From Rotaria macrura (Eukaryota; Rotifera; Eurotatoria; Philodinida; Philodinidae): a stretch of DNA of 64,000 nt. This document shows positions 1-13,629 of the stretch, piece by piece (the first letter of the stretch is position 1; every line of letters begins with the position of its first letter). The notes below the pieces were generated by a model. The model did not search any database and was not told the DNA's origin. It was given only the letters and a program-made list of their open reading frames with translations. A program made the translations under genes and the position numbers. The DNA is taken from positions 62,001 to 126,000 of the forward strand of contig OENT01000012.1 of assembly GCA_900239685.1 (NCBI GenBank), in the 5' to 3' direction.

Positions 1-3000
1 ATTAAACATCAAACTTACAAATCAGGTTCAACGAATGATCGTTCACTATCTTTGAAACAATCATGTTGTTTTGGTAATGAAATCACTATTGGATCGTATA
101 GATCAAATGCCAACTAGAAAGACAAGATGTTATTTTTTTTCTATAGCGATTATATTAGAAATAAAATATTTTAATAAATAACCTTCCAAGGAATATGTCT
201 TTCAGTAACTGGAAATCGTGGTTCATTTGTATAAATATACGGTGATTCTCTTGATAGCATATGAATAAATTTTTGACATTCAGGTAACGATCTATCTTCT
301 TCTTTAATTGTTGAATGAATCTTTTCAAGAAGTATTTGTGAATCAATTATTAATTTTTCCAAAGTAACAACACGATCGTTAATCAATCTTAATGATTTTC
401 GTTGTACATCCATATCTTTTTGCATGTTTGTTACACTAAAATAATTTATTCGTTTTCTTCAAATTTAGAAGACAAATAAAAGTTCATATTCTACCAATTC
501 GTTAAACCATCCAATGTTTCTTGAACTTTATCAGCTTCTTGCGTTTTAGCATAAAATTCTTTAGCTTTGTATTTCCAATATAAGTTCGCTTCACTATCTT
601 CCCAACTACGTCTTTCTGTCATCTGGAAGAAATTAAAATTTCGACAAGATAGATAAATCATAAAAGAAAATATTCTTCCTACGTACAACTTTATCTTCTT
701 GTCGTTGTGCAATTTTTTTACATGGTTTACATGTAAGAAAACGTCCTAATAGTGTACGATTTTGGATTATTTCCGTTGACATATCGTTCAATTCATCTGT
801 GTCTGTATCATTATCCGTTGCTGCTGAAATTAATGGAATGTTAAAACTTTCATTATCATTCTTATAATCAATATAGCTACCTGCCGTCAGTGTTCTTATT
901 TGAGCTGTCATTGCAGAAGTATTTTTTTTATTAGAATAACCATGTAATCTTAAAATACATATACGACTGACACTTGTTATTAACATACCTATTGAGGAAA
1001 AATATCGTTGAAAATTATTATGTATATATATGATGTTCGAAATGCATTTAAAATTTATCAAAAATAAATCTTTTAAAGTAAACATGAAACAGATAATTAA
1101 GGATTAACAATAGAATTCGAGAATGTAAATGATTCGAAATCAACAAGTAATGTTTTTACTTTATAGTCTAGTGTATAATACGCCTAATTCAACGTGCAGT
1201 TATTTCTATTTACCAATTAGAAGTAAAAACGTTCTTGTCTCTGTGTACTAATGTCATGTAATGATCGGATGAGCACATTGAAACATGAATTTCCATTTAA
1301 AAAACCAATACACGATAAGTAAGAACTCTAGGACATTTTCTCTTTATTCAGGATGAATAAATGCATTAAAAAAATGGCTACGATGATGAAAATGTTTTGT
1401 TGTATGATATACTCAATCATGTAGTAAATCATATAATATAAGATGATTCTATTGATTATGATAATGATTCAATACTACTTTTCATTTATGTCGAAATTTA
1501 AATTTTTACTAATCGGCTTGAAAAAGTTGAAACTCATTTGGATTTCTGTTGAGGCAAAAGTTAAACCTAACAATTAAGTTTTACTATAGTGCAAATAAAA
1601 ATTTAGCTATGCATAATTTATGTATTCGATTAAAGAACAAACTAAGAAGTATAGAACGTTTTCATGAAAATAAGTTTGCCATCGATCTAGCTTTGTTGAT
1701 ATGCCGCCTCAAAGAAGTTGTAAAAAAACAACTTAAACGATCATCGATCGTTTGAATTTGTATTTCTACTCGAAATGGGATTAACTAATTACTATTCGAT
1801 TGAATTTTTTCATGTAAGAAAGTTTCTAATTGAAATTCAGTGCGTATCTGAATACACTACATCTTGAAGTATTATTGTCAAGGTTTTAGTAGAAGAAAAT
1901 ATTTGTTCCTCAAAATATTGAATACTTAACAGATAGTTGGATACTATGGGCTGATCAAAACACTCTTCTAAACTTATGCAGTCAATATGATAGACTCTGC
2001 TGAATTTTTTGTCTATTTGTAACTCGTCTGCCGTTTTCTAGATTTTTCAATCGAACTCCTTCAATGAAGATACTGTTCAATTCTTTCAAAACTATCACCG
2101 TACCAATATACGAAATGACAACAAATGGTGGTGGTAAACGTGGTCGTTTAGCATATTCCATGACGATTTCATATCGATTATACATCCATATTTCTTGAGA
2201 TTGCTTTTGTACTCTTGCTCCAGTTAAACTAAATAAATAGAAAAAAAAGATGGGACCATTTCACTTATAGAATTCAATAAATATTCTTTAAAATAATATA
2301 CCCAAACATCGCCGTTAAAAGTGATGTAAGAAAACGTTTAGCTAGAAAAAAATATTGTATTAGAAGAAACCATGCTATCCACGATGTTTGATTGCATTTT
2401 GGTGATGCTATTCCATATCTTTTGTATGCATCTAGATTATCATCTTGAGAAGAAAAAAAGAATACGAAGATGATTTATCTGTTAGAAAACAAATCTAGAA
2501 AAAATTCTTCTTACATTTGAAGGAAAGTCCATGCGATAATCTTAGACAAGCATATTCTTTTTCTGTCGAACTAGTCGCATTTATTGAACATGATTGATGT
2601 TGATTTTTTAAATCAGCCATTTCACTACTAAATAATGCCATTAGACCACGAAATACAATAGCTTTGGTAAATAATTCTAGATTAAGTGGATGATGTGGAT
2701 AAAGTACAGCGGTAATTGCAACACCAGATGATATCATAAATATTACAAATAATTGTAAAAATGTAAAAAAATCGTCCATTATCTATGACAATTATTATAT
2801 GTTTAAAAATAAGAAAAGCAAGCAAAACAGAAAATATTTAATGTATAGATTACCATACATCGAAGTCGTATCATCATCGGACCAAGTTTTGGACTTATTG
2901 GTAAAAAGATGAATAGTATTCGATAATAATAATAGATTAATCCAATGCCTAAGATTGCTTTTGATGTTAGAACTCGACAAGCTATTTTACACAACACATA

Positions 3001-6000
3001 TAGAATGTTATTTAGTGATCTTATCATTTACATACTTCCAAAATTCCACAGACCAATTATTCTAACAATGAGATACAGTGCAAGAAAAACAGTTTGAACA
3101 ATAACTTCTAATACCGCACGTTGTAAAGGTAAACTGCTTTGAGACTAAAATATGAAATTGTTTTCTTTTTTTGTTAGTCATTCGACTTATCCATTTCTAA
3201 AAGAGAAACTTACACAATATTTTTCATAGGCAACACGTGTGTTTTCAAAAGCTATTGATGCTGCCCAAAACCAAACTAAGCAATCGAGTAATAAATTTCC
3301 ACACGATGGCCACATTACAGCCAATGTAAAAAATAGTAAAAATGCCAAATAGGAAACAAAATTCGTATAAAACTTTGTTATTGGTGCTGACCATAAAACT
3401 TGAATTTCTTCAAAATGACTCATTGGTTTTTCCTGAGAGTTTGATTCAGCCGGTTTAGAGCCGTCCGTAATAGGCTTCGGTTTACTAGCAGGGTTACCAA
3501 AAAAGCGGCGTCTTATTCGTGCAACAATACCATTCTAAATAAATGAATACATATCGTATTATAACTATACTGATTGATATCGAGCTTTGTTTAAATTAGA
3601 TTAATATCCAACAAAGATGCATTACATCGTAATATTACAGAAAAGCAAAATTAAATTCTTCTATGATTTACACTAGTTGAAAGGCATGCCCTGAGAAAAA
3701 TTTAAGTGACAAGATCATCTGCACTCATACTCTTGCTTGTCTTCTAACTAGTCTTCGGTTTTACTCAAGTTCTCGTCCTACCATTAGTTCAACAGAATGT
3801 GTAAAAGAAACTGATTTAAGTTAGATCGAATACTTCATTAAATACAAGTAAATCGAATTCGATAATAAATGTATAAATGAAATACATACTCCTTGTTGTG
3901 TAGCTGGTTCACTTGTTGGTTCATTTGATGCTTTTTCTTCTAAATTCAATATAAATTTTGATTGTGAAAGAGATTTACGAAGAATAACTTACCATTGGCA
4001 GTTTTTTCTTTACCGGCGTCTGGTTTTGCATCAGCTGGTGTATCATTCGCTTTTTTCGGTGCTGGTGGTGCTTGGCCAATCGGAGAAAAATTTATCCAAA
4101 ACCACATTGGAAATATAAGAACAGCACTGCATACGATCTATTTATTACACAGAGAATATGTTTCATTTCATATCATATTCGCTGGACATATTCTTGACTC
4201 ACTTTAATATAATCTGGACATTTACCTAATCCAAATGAAAGTTCACGTGGAGTTATTTCGCCATAGAATTGTCTTGTAACCCATTTTTGACAAGCCGCAT
4301 GTGCCATAAATTCTTTATTGTCAGCATTATAAGCTAATTCAACAGTTGCCATATGACCCCAATCCTAAATTGAAATACATTGTGTCTCTCGTGAATTTCA
4401 CACACATGTATTGTCTATTTTTGTTTTATTGTTCTCTGAAGATTTTTGTTTTTATTCCTTCTTACCGGATGTTTTTCATCGAGCATTTCAAATGTTCTCA
4501 TACTATCTTCATTAAATGCTTTATCAAGAACACCAACAGCACAATCTGAAAATTCTCTAAAAAAGGAAAAGGTAGCGGGAATATTTATTGTATATGAATA
4601 ACAATTACTTGGCTTGTTTTTCTATTAACGCTTTTTGATAGGACTCATGACAATACGGTGCTAACTTTTTAAACATCATACAACAAATTAAAGCCAATGG
4701 AATAGGTTCTGATGAACGTTTCCAGAGAATTTTCGCTAGCTGATGTCGATTCATCAGTACAGCATAAATAATCATATGACGAAGAGCCTATTTAGACAGA
4801 AATCAAATGTTTAAAAAACAATTGTCAAGACACGAGAATAAGAAGTATGATTACCCGTTTCTCTGCACGGATTCTTTGTTTTTGAACACCTTTATCTGAT
4901 TTATCACCAAAATAGATTCCCATTGCATTACAGTCCATTTCATGTTTACTAAAGAAATGACTTATACCGGTTAAACGTTTAAGTATGATATTGAGACCAT
5001 GTTCAACGAAATCCTTTGGTACTTCTTCATCATCCTAATTAATTAATAGAAAAAAAAATATAATAACAAGACAATACGAAACATATTTCTCTTCGTATTT
5101 ACTCCTGTTAGACCGAGAATTCCTTCAAGAGATGTTGTTGTTAGAAATTCTTTATCCTTAGCTTGATTAAATAGACTAATTAATTTTTCTGATTTTAAAT
5201 ATCGATGTAAGATGAAATCTCGATCAAGAAATAAATCAACAAATGGTTCAAGCTTTTTTCCAAGTAAAGCTTTATCAAATAATTCAGCTTGTATAGAATA
5301 TTTTATATCATCATCGCGTTGAAAAATTTCCGATAATGCTAAATCCGGTAAATTCCAATCAAGTGTCAATAGAAGATTTCGTTTTAATTGAACATTAACT
5401 TTATTCCCCATAACATTTTTTTGTGCTAAATTAACAAATACGAAAATATAATAAGAAAAACTCAAAGAAAACAATTCTCTTTTCATACATTGTAAAACAG
5501 CTAAAAGAATAAATTTATGAAATTCATTTAATGATGCTGTTGAACTATTGACATCGACTATTGTTAGAAATTTTCTTTTTCCTTGATCAGCTTTCTTAAC
5601 GATTGACATGATAAAATTACGAATTTCATTACGTTTAACATTATTATCTTTTAGTAAAGGATACTCATCAAGTAAACGTCGTGCTAATTCAACTTTTAAA
5701 TAACTGTCATCAAATTCTTTTTCATTTCTTAAAAGAGAAACTATGAATGAAATAGAAAATTTTGTTTTTAGTCTTTCACATACTTAGCATTCACTTCTTC
5801 ATGAGCAAATGCAATAATATCAGCAGCCGATCCTGTTCCTTTAAGAATGATAACGGGAACTTCTTCTTGAATTTTTCTATGAATAAGTTCTATTGTGCCT
5901 GGCATACCACGAACTAACGTACACACCATTGGGAAACCATCTTCATTCCATGGATTAGGTTTAGTTGATACTGCTGGTAGAGAATCTAAATGAGATCAGT

Positions 6001-9000
6001 ACAATGTCTTTTCCGTTTCGATGTTAATTTCTTTTAATACCAGTTGTTTTAGGTGATTGTTGTGATGCATCTTGGTGTAAGAAAGCTTCAAAACGATCAC
6101 GAAATCTATTTGTAGCACTATCAGCTGCATCAATTACTTTTTCTATGCGTGTTTCGTTATTATTAGTTTTCGTAGATTTGTTTTCAGAACTGTTCATGGC
6201 ATTTGAACGAAGTGGTTGTTCACGAATTATAATAAAATGTGAATGGTCACCATTTAATGATAATTGATCACGTTTACGTGATGGAACCTTGATATCCTAT
6301 TGAAAATGAAATCAATTTTCAAACAAGAACTATAGAACGAATTATTGTGATTTATTTCTTCAAACCATTGATTTCTTGTCTGGTGATGGTTTAAAATCGA
6401 TAAAAGCTTTAATTTCATCGTCACAAGCAATTCCAATTAAAACTAATGGTTTCCGTTTTTTTGGTAAACGATCCATTTGTATAGCCCATGCGTCGTCAGC
6501 TCGTCGTAATAGCTATGTTGAAATAATGAAAAAGGATTTTTATAAAAAGAACTCAAATTTTATCAAGAATACTTCATACAGTTTCATCTCGAAAAGCAGA
6601 TCCAATCAGTTGTGGCATACCAGCATCGAGACCGTTCGTAATGAACCATACTTCTGATGCATTTGCAGCCTAAATTAATTAACATTTTTCATGTTAGATG
6701 AATGCAAACAGTTATCTGTGAGAGTAAAGTATTTTCAGCCGAAAGAACATTCTTTTTATATTTGTTATCGTTCGTCATAACTTGACTATGTATGCTTCGT
6801 GCAAACATCATAGGAGAAGATTTTCTTTATGGAAATTATGTTTGTGTTTGTTGAATATTCATCATGTTCTAATGGAAAACATGTTACAATAAAAAATGTA
6901 TTTTTTACATTGATAATCGAAACTACTATCCATTCCAGAAATCAAGGCACTCGATTGCTTTTTCGATAAGTTTTGATAGGAACAAAATAGAGATGTGCAA
7001 TTTTCATTGTTGGATAGCCAAGAATCAGGCGCATATTTTCATAAGCAAAATCGTGTTTAAGAAAAAATCCGAAGACCAATTTTCAAGAGTATTTTTGAAA
7101 ACTCTCAACAGAATATATGGTTTTCTTTAAATTTTTGGAATCAGCATCAAGAAATGGATCGACTCACGTACGTTTCCAATCTTTGCACGAAAGTTTTTTT
7201 CGTAGAAAAATTCACCTCACGTCCAACGACGGTGAGCTCAAAAACTGTTTGCCATTCTATGTTCCAATCGTATGATACAAACTTCGAATTTGGTTTCCAC
7301 CGTCGAAGTGATTTTTTAAGCTCCTCGCCAGTGAACGTGGAGTGAATTTTTCTACGAAAAAAACGTTCGTGCAAAGATTGGAAACATACGTGAGTCGATC
7401 CATTTCTTGATGCTGATTCCGAAAATTTAAAGAAAACCATATACTCAGTTGAGAGTTTTCAAAAATACTCTTGAAAATTGATCTTTGGATATTCTCTTAG
7501 AACAGATTATGCTCATGAAAATATGCGCCTGATTCTTGGCTACCCAACGATGAAAAACGCACATCTCTATCTTGTTCCTATTAAAACTTATTCGAAAAAC
7601 GTTATCCTTGATTCTATCCGGTATGTATATGTATGATTTCACAGAATCTCCGTTTGTTTCTTATCTAAATCGATTAATTATTAATTAAAATCGGTAATAT
7701 TCAGTTTTGCTCTTCTATGAATAAATAACATTCCGAAATCACAGAATAAATAAAAACTGAAAGTCAACTACATCAACCAACAAAATTTAAGATATCGTTA
7801 TAAATTTGTCAACCGTTACCATTCAAAGTAATTTGTATGCTCGAAAGAAAATGAATTCGATATGAAATTCATCAAAATGACATCTTTGTCACTTTTCATC
7901 TTTCTCTACGATGACGTTATTATCGTTTCAAACAAGAAGTTAAGAAAAAATACATATTGATAATCTCAATTCTTTATAATGAACAATCGACAGAATATTC
8001 CAAATTTTATCCAAAGGAATTTCCGCATTGCTCATTTACGATTCATTTTGACACTAAAGTTAGTGACACTTTATTTTCACATTAAGGTAATATTCATTAA
8101 AAGCCAAACAGAACAGGTGACAACTATGGTTTTCGTCATTCTTTTCGTGTAACACCACGTCTATAGAATCATCAAAGGATAAAATTTATATCGAAGAACT
8201 GAAGGTTTTATTAAGCAAGTAGAGAAAAAATTTTTTAAAACACATTTGGACGTTAGAAATCGAATATCAATTGTGAGTTATCAATATTTATTAAAAGAAA
8301 CGTATTTTTTGCGCCAACGTTTCACCTTGAGAGTGAAAATCGCAATAAGGACTCACAATCAAGGTTCGATTTTGAGCGTTTCAACACGTTTTTTTCCAAA
8401 TTTCGGAGTCCTTGGGTATTTCTAACATAAAAGTATTCCATAAACTTGCATTCGTTTATCAAATTGCTTTGTTTTGCATAAACATACGAATGAAGTATGT
8501 TTACACGGGAGACTCCATCCACATACACACACGCAAAAACATGTAGAACAGCTCTATTATTCATTCGTATTACTTTATGCTAATGAAGCCAAGAGAATTT
8601 GTTAGTGTTTTGATATATAGAACATCGAGTTTCATGAAAGATCAAATTAAACTTTCGAGTAGTAGTAACATTTAGAAATTATAATCGAAGCAGCAAATAA
8701 AAATTAAATATCTTAATCGTATATTGATTATTAATGATTAAATATTAATTTTGAAGAATTGAATCATAATAGATTGAAAAATTTGTGTTGTCGTGAGACA
8801 TTCTGTAAAATATTTATTAAACTTTCTTATTAGCTTTTTTACTTAAACTTTAATGATTAACATAAGGAACGCCTAAAATAGATTGGTCTCAATGGTAAAC
8901 GTACCCTCTATAATATTAGACTGAAACTATATTTGTGGGAGGATGTTTGACGTCATGAACATCAATAGACTAACAAGTTTGTAGCTAATCGTAAAATAAA

Positions 9001-10274
9001 TTGCGATAAAAAGATGCATAAAAATGTTATCGTACAGTTTAAATAATTTTTTCTGAAGAAAAGAAAGTGTCAAACGGTGACATCAGTAGAGAACTAATTA
9101 AAGAAAAAAGCTTTTATATGATTTCAAGAAATAAACTCAATTTCAAATATTGCTTTGAATAACCAATAAAATTCTTCATCATATCGGTTCGATAGAGATA
9201 TATTTTGTAGATTAGCAAACATGAGAAACTGTCTCGTATACTAAACATGTTCGGTTAAAGATTCAACAATGTACCATTTTTTTTCGAACAACATTTCTCT
9301 AAAATAGGTATGCTTACCTGTCGATGTTTTTTAGAAATGTTTGAACTTGATGCGAATACATTGAGTACGTGCCATGAAAAAATTTCTAACGAATTATAAT
9401 TATATTTGAATATGTATGCACTAAGATTCATCGCCATTCCTATTTCAAGTTAAATATTAGCAGCGATCTATGCCTACTTTGCGAAACTCTATAAACATTA
9501 GACGATAGAAAGTAAATCGATTTCGGATTTGCAATACTTCATTCATTTATTTTCTTAAGCGCTTATCGTCACCATTTTATTATCCGCACGATTTTTTCTA
9601 GACTATTGAAACTAATACTGCACTAAAAGTTTGATTTTCGATGACAATATTTTAAATGTAGATTTCATTTGTAGCCTTTAGGCTGACAAATGAAATACTT
9701 GAAGTCAATCCAAATAGAAAGAAATACTCATAAATCAAAGAAAAGAATCTTATATGCAAATACTTATACTAAGAGTCTACATCTGATCAATTTACATACA
9801 TTTTTAAAGCCATTTTTTAATGTTTCAACCATTTTAAGATTCTTGAATGGTTTATGACTTGTAACAGAACTATGGATAGGTACGACTAAATTTGTTGTTT
9901 TTAATTTCCATTCATTGATCATGAAATGACGTAGAACGTGTAAATCAATGTTATCGTCAACGTACAAAAAAGGTCGAGCCTAAAAATATCAAAAGCAAAC
10001 GACATTCAGATCTATTGTCTAAACTGCTTCAAAAAAAGGTGAAAAATATATTCAAATAAAATATAATTAAATCTACCTCATTCGAATAATCTCCAAGAGA
10101 ATCTTCAAATCTGAATGTTCCCCGATAAGCTCCATATTGTTGCTCAAGCAAAGTGTAGAAATCTTCTGGTTCTAATGTTGATATTGAACGTGTAAGTAGT
10201 CCAACGGAAATTGGTGCTTTTGAAACACTACCTTTAGTATCAGTCAAACCTTCTTGCGTCGTTGACGCAAGCAT
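1..10274 (-). CDS. TRPM-family cation channel, TRPM2-like, C-terminus cut by the left edge
   Basis: A multi-exon gene read leftwards. The first exon I can support is 10274-10077, then 9979-9800, 6668-6580 and about 6512-6370. These encode the TRPM N-terminal homology region (LSDAT/SLOG fold), with segments such as MINEWKLKTTNLVVPIH, SEVWFITNGLDAG and VPVIILKGTGSAADII. Exons from 5985 to 3430 carry the helical middle homology region (for example LTLDWNLPDLALSEIF). Exons 3423-2290 carry the membrane segments (WSAPITKFYTNFVSYLAFLL). The exon at 2220-1980 has the TRP helix (SQEIWMYNRYEIVMEY followed by LPPPF). Exons 1085-180 contain a coiled coil, then PVTERHIPWK. The exon at 117-17 continues LAFDLYDPIVIS, resembling the start of a TRPM2 NUDT9-H (ADP-ribose-binding) domain, which then leaves the window. 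The ATG at 10274 directly follows a TTTTTTAG acceptor-like site, so a 5' exon or trans-splicing is possible. The family forms calcium-permeable membrane channels. TRPM identity is secure; the TRPM2 subtype is inferred. Confidence 0.88.
6942..7614. repeat. Foldback (long inverted repeat) element inside a TRPM intron
   Basis: Two arms of roughly 230 to 270 bp face each other around a loop of about 130 bp centred near 7270. The left arm reads AGCCAAGAATCAGGCGCATA near 7016. Its reverse complement occurs near 7531-7550. A further inner pair, GGATCGACTCACGTA near 7155 and TACGTGAGTCGATCC near 7387, pairs the same way. The arms match closely but not perfectly. Open frames here exist only because of the repeat and are not genes. 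No transposase is present, so this is a non-autonomous foldback element or MITE. A partial relative lies near 51250-51292. Confidence 0.85.
7615..9793. other. Rest of the large TRPM intron, no gene seen
   Basis: This is AT-rich intronic sequence between the TRPM exons ending at 9800 and starting at 6668. The intron runs from 9799 to 6669, about 3.1 kb, far longer than the 50-100 bp typical of this window. Short open frames here show no recognisable protein. The join across the intron gives the expected TRPM sequence (KNGFKN then AANASEVWF), so the intron boundaries are well supported. Confidence 0.6.
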
Positions 10275-11894
10275 CTAAAAAAAAAAGAAAATACATTTAA
10301 ATTGAGACGATATTCGATGTTTTATCATAAGTAAATATGATATATATACACTTAGCAGTTGGTTAATCTGGAGAATATGTATATCTATATATATAGTTAT
10401 ATATTTATTTATTTAGAAATTGTCAACGTTTGATATAAATGAATAACCAATGAAATGAATAACTAATTCATTTTTTTTTCTTTTTCCTTTTCGTTCTCTT
10501 TTTGTTAAAGCAGATTTGCGTCAATGATTTTTGATATCCATACATATATGTGTTTTACACGGACAAACTATTTTCATTTGTCTTTATGCCTTCTTCTTTC
10601 GGTTTTTTTCTTGTTTTTCTTCTCTTTTGCTTCAACCAACGAATACCTTTCTATCTGCATATCTAATGAAAGAGTGTCTGCGCGATATATAAGAAGGAAA
10701 AAAAGAGTATCGTAGAAAAGAATATAAATATTATGTATAACAACATTGGCAAGCAATTGGGTTTCTTTTTAAATTAGCGCAAATAGTAGATGAGACAAGA
10801 CTGCGTTTTTTCTTCCTCTCTTTATTTTGCCTATAATGAGTGATTCGATTGAGTTAGCTTTATTTTTACGCCTTACGTTTCTTCTTGATATGTATAGGTC
10901 GTTAACGCAAGTTACCTGTTGTTTATTTTGTCTTCTTAGCTTTCGTGGAATGCTAAACAAATTTATCACACCTTGATTTTTTCTATTAGGATTTAAAGGA
11001 ATGATAAAAAAAGTATACATATGTATAGGATTCGTTGTCACTAGATTATAATAACAATAAGATGCTTCACACATTATGGTGCTGTTGTGTTTGATATTAC
11101 CGGCATGATTGTCATATTCATACCAGAATTCCATATAAAGTAATTATGTCGGTCTCATTACAATGTAGTATATAGGTTTTTTTATTCAATGATATATATA
11201 TATATCATTTAGATGTTGATGAAAGATTGCAAAGTTATTGTTGATAGCGAAATCAATCATGTTTGTTTATATATTGTAAAATGAAGGAGAAACGATAGAA
11301 AACATAATATACATATATTGACTGTTATCAAGTAGGTATCTTGTAAGTGATTGTGACCATAGTTCACAGGCAAATAAATACCTCGGATATTCAATCGAAG
11401 TAACACCATTGTTTCTCACTGAATCAGATAATCCCAATACGTACCTAATTTGCGACCTACACTTGCCCACTCGTACACTATACACACTACACTCGTTGCT
11501 ATATCACTAGACAAATATGGTGTAACACAAAAGTAAAGTCTGTTATACACTATTCAACAAATTTAGTTCGTTTAATTTTGAGATTCAGTATGCATAGAAA
11601 TATTACTATTTCAGAAAAATATCGGAGACATATAAATATTGAGGTACATAACACAAAGAAGCAACGAAAGTTGTCATTACGAATTCATTTAATCTAGTTT
11701 GAATTTTCGAATATCATCTGACTAATCACATTTGAGAATGACTATATGATTATTTGTAGCTAAATGAAAAAACTTCAAGGTCAACTTGTGTACACTAGGA
11801 CGTATATGATGTAAATCTAACATTGTGCTTTTATTTATGATCTATTGAGAAAACACATATTTGTACATTAAAAAAAATAGTCATTCTGTAAGTG
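10275..11894. other. Intergenic stretch between TRPM and HDAC8
   Basis: No coding sequence is recognised. It holds TA-rich simple runs (about 10378-10410 and 11195-11207) and pyrimidine tracts near 10470-10620. It should contain the TRPM promoter or 5' exons and the 3' end of HDAC8. I see no RNA gene. Confidence 0.5.
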
Positions 11895-13589
11895 TCATTG
11901 ATGAATGTGACATTTCATAAGTTCGATTTGATTTTTCTCTATAAAGTCTAATAAACTATCAATATAGTTTTCTTTATTTTTGTTCATTCGATTTCCTGGC
12001 CATGTTTCAAGAGTAAAATCTGGACCATAAAATGAAAAATAATCATGTTCAGGTATATCATTATCAAGAGTTTCATCGAGACAAACAGCAACAATAGAGG
12101 TCCATAATCTAGCTGTATCTGCTTTGTTATAACCACCACCACCTAATATAAGCATTGGCTTGTTTAAATCAACTATTTGTTTAACACAATTTGTAATACA
12201 TTTCGTTGTTAGATTAAATGATTTCATAGGATCATCGTATAATGTATCAGCACCACATTGTACAACGAAAACTTCGGGTTGAAATGATAGATTTATTTTT
12301 GGTAGCAGACGATTAAATAATGAAAGATATTGATTATCATCAATGCCATGATGAAACGGAACATTAATATTGAAACCACGTCCCCATGTTTCACCAATTT
12401 CTTCTAGACCACCTGAATGAATTGGAAAAAATCCTTTTTCATACTTATGTAAAGATACAGTCAATACTTTTGACGAGCAATAAAATGCTTCTTGTACACC
12501 TAGAAGAAAACCGAACGAACGAACATATAAGTCAGCAGAAGAAAAAAAATACTACAATAGTCATTAAATATTTAGATAGTAAGATTTGATAAGAAATAAA
12601 TCTACATTGAGTTATTTACTCCAAAATAAACAACATTCATACAACATATGAATATAGGAGAATTGAATTTCTTTTTTAGGAAAATAGACATACTATATTC
12701 AGTATATATTCTTCACAATCATATCAGTAGTTAATTTATAGTGCAAACAAAATCGATGTATTCTGAATATGCTCGTTAAAGTCAAACTATGAATCTTATC
12801 GGATATAAATCTTGTCTTTTTATAGTCCCCATTGAATAATATTGACAAAACTTAATCAATGTCGTACATGAAGTAAACCTTCATCATCGCGCATGCATAC
12901 ATATATACGCATATATGCTTACCATCGCCATGGTGTAAATCTAAATCAATGTAACATATTCGATTAAATTTTTTTCGAAGTTCACTGATTGCCATAACAA
13001 TATCATTTATATAACAAAAACCAGATGCTTCAGAGCGTTCTAAATTTTTTTTTAATGTGTATTTATTGCCTGATTAGAATCGAAAATATTACTTGCATGA
13101 TGCCAACCACCAAAAAAATTTATAGCAATACTATTATTATTAGTCGATCGATTGAGATATTTAGCTGCTGTCATTGATGCACCTCCTATATATTGACCTG
13201 AATAAATCACAAAATTTGCATTCATATTATACTTTTTTTTTTTCAAACAACAAAAAACAATCGATTCACGAACAGAATGAAGTCAATTGTTCGAACGATG
13301 GACATTCATAGCCTATTTTATAAAAGTCCATTTGTTCTCGATATAATTTCTCATTATCAGGATCTATATTTGAAATAAATTTTAAAAAATCTAAATAATC
13401 TTTATCATGTGCTGATAGAAGTTCATTGTCTGTTGCTAATTGTGGTTGAATATAACGAAAATGATCATGTTTATCAAGTTCATAAGCTTGAATAAGTCCA
13501 TCAACAAGATGTGAACGTTGACGAATCTTTTCAATATTATCAAGTGACTTATGAAGTTCCATTGATGTCATATAAATTATATCACGCAT
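11895..13589 (-). CDS. HDAC8: Class I histone deacetylase, HDAC8 orthologue
   Basis: Four exons: 13589-13274, 13197-13093, 13039-12923 and 12499-11895. They join in frame to 380 aa, against about 377 for human HDAC8. The enzyme removes acetyl groups from lysines using a zinc ion. Visible catalytic features are GWHHA (the His pair), DLDLHHGDG (zinc-binding Asp and His), [10 protein letters not shown] (zinc-binding Asp) and GGGGYN (catalytic Tyr). Exon joins restore family sequence, for example [18 protein letters not shown] across the second intron and HHGDG-VQEAF across the third. The start ATG follows an in-frame stop and an ATT repeat, which fixes the N-terminus. The first donor, GTTCGT, is weak, but the join (SF-C-QYIGGA) fits the family. 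All key residues are present, so an active enzyme is expected. Confidence 0.95.
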
Positions 13590-13591
13590 TG

Positions 13592-13613
13592 TTATTATTA
13601 TTATTATTATTAT
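13592..13613. repeat. ATT trinucleotide microsatellite in the HDAC8 5' leader
   Basis: A run of about seven ATT units (AAT on the gene strand) sits immediately upstream of the HDAC8 start codon, with a stop in frame above it. Confidence 0.7.
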
Positions 13614-13629
13614 TCTCTAGTTTTCTTTT

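Noticed and set aside
7147..7440. Overlapping open frames on both strands (about 60-97 aa)
   Set aside because: They lie inside the foldback repeat, and the mirror-image frames arise from the inverted arms. There is no family resemblance.
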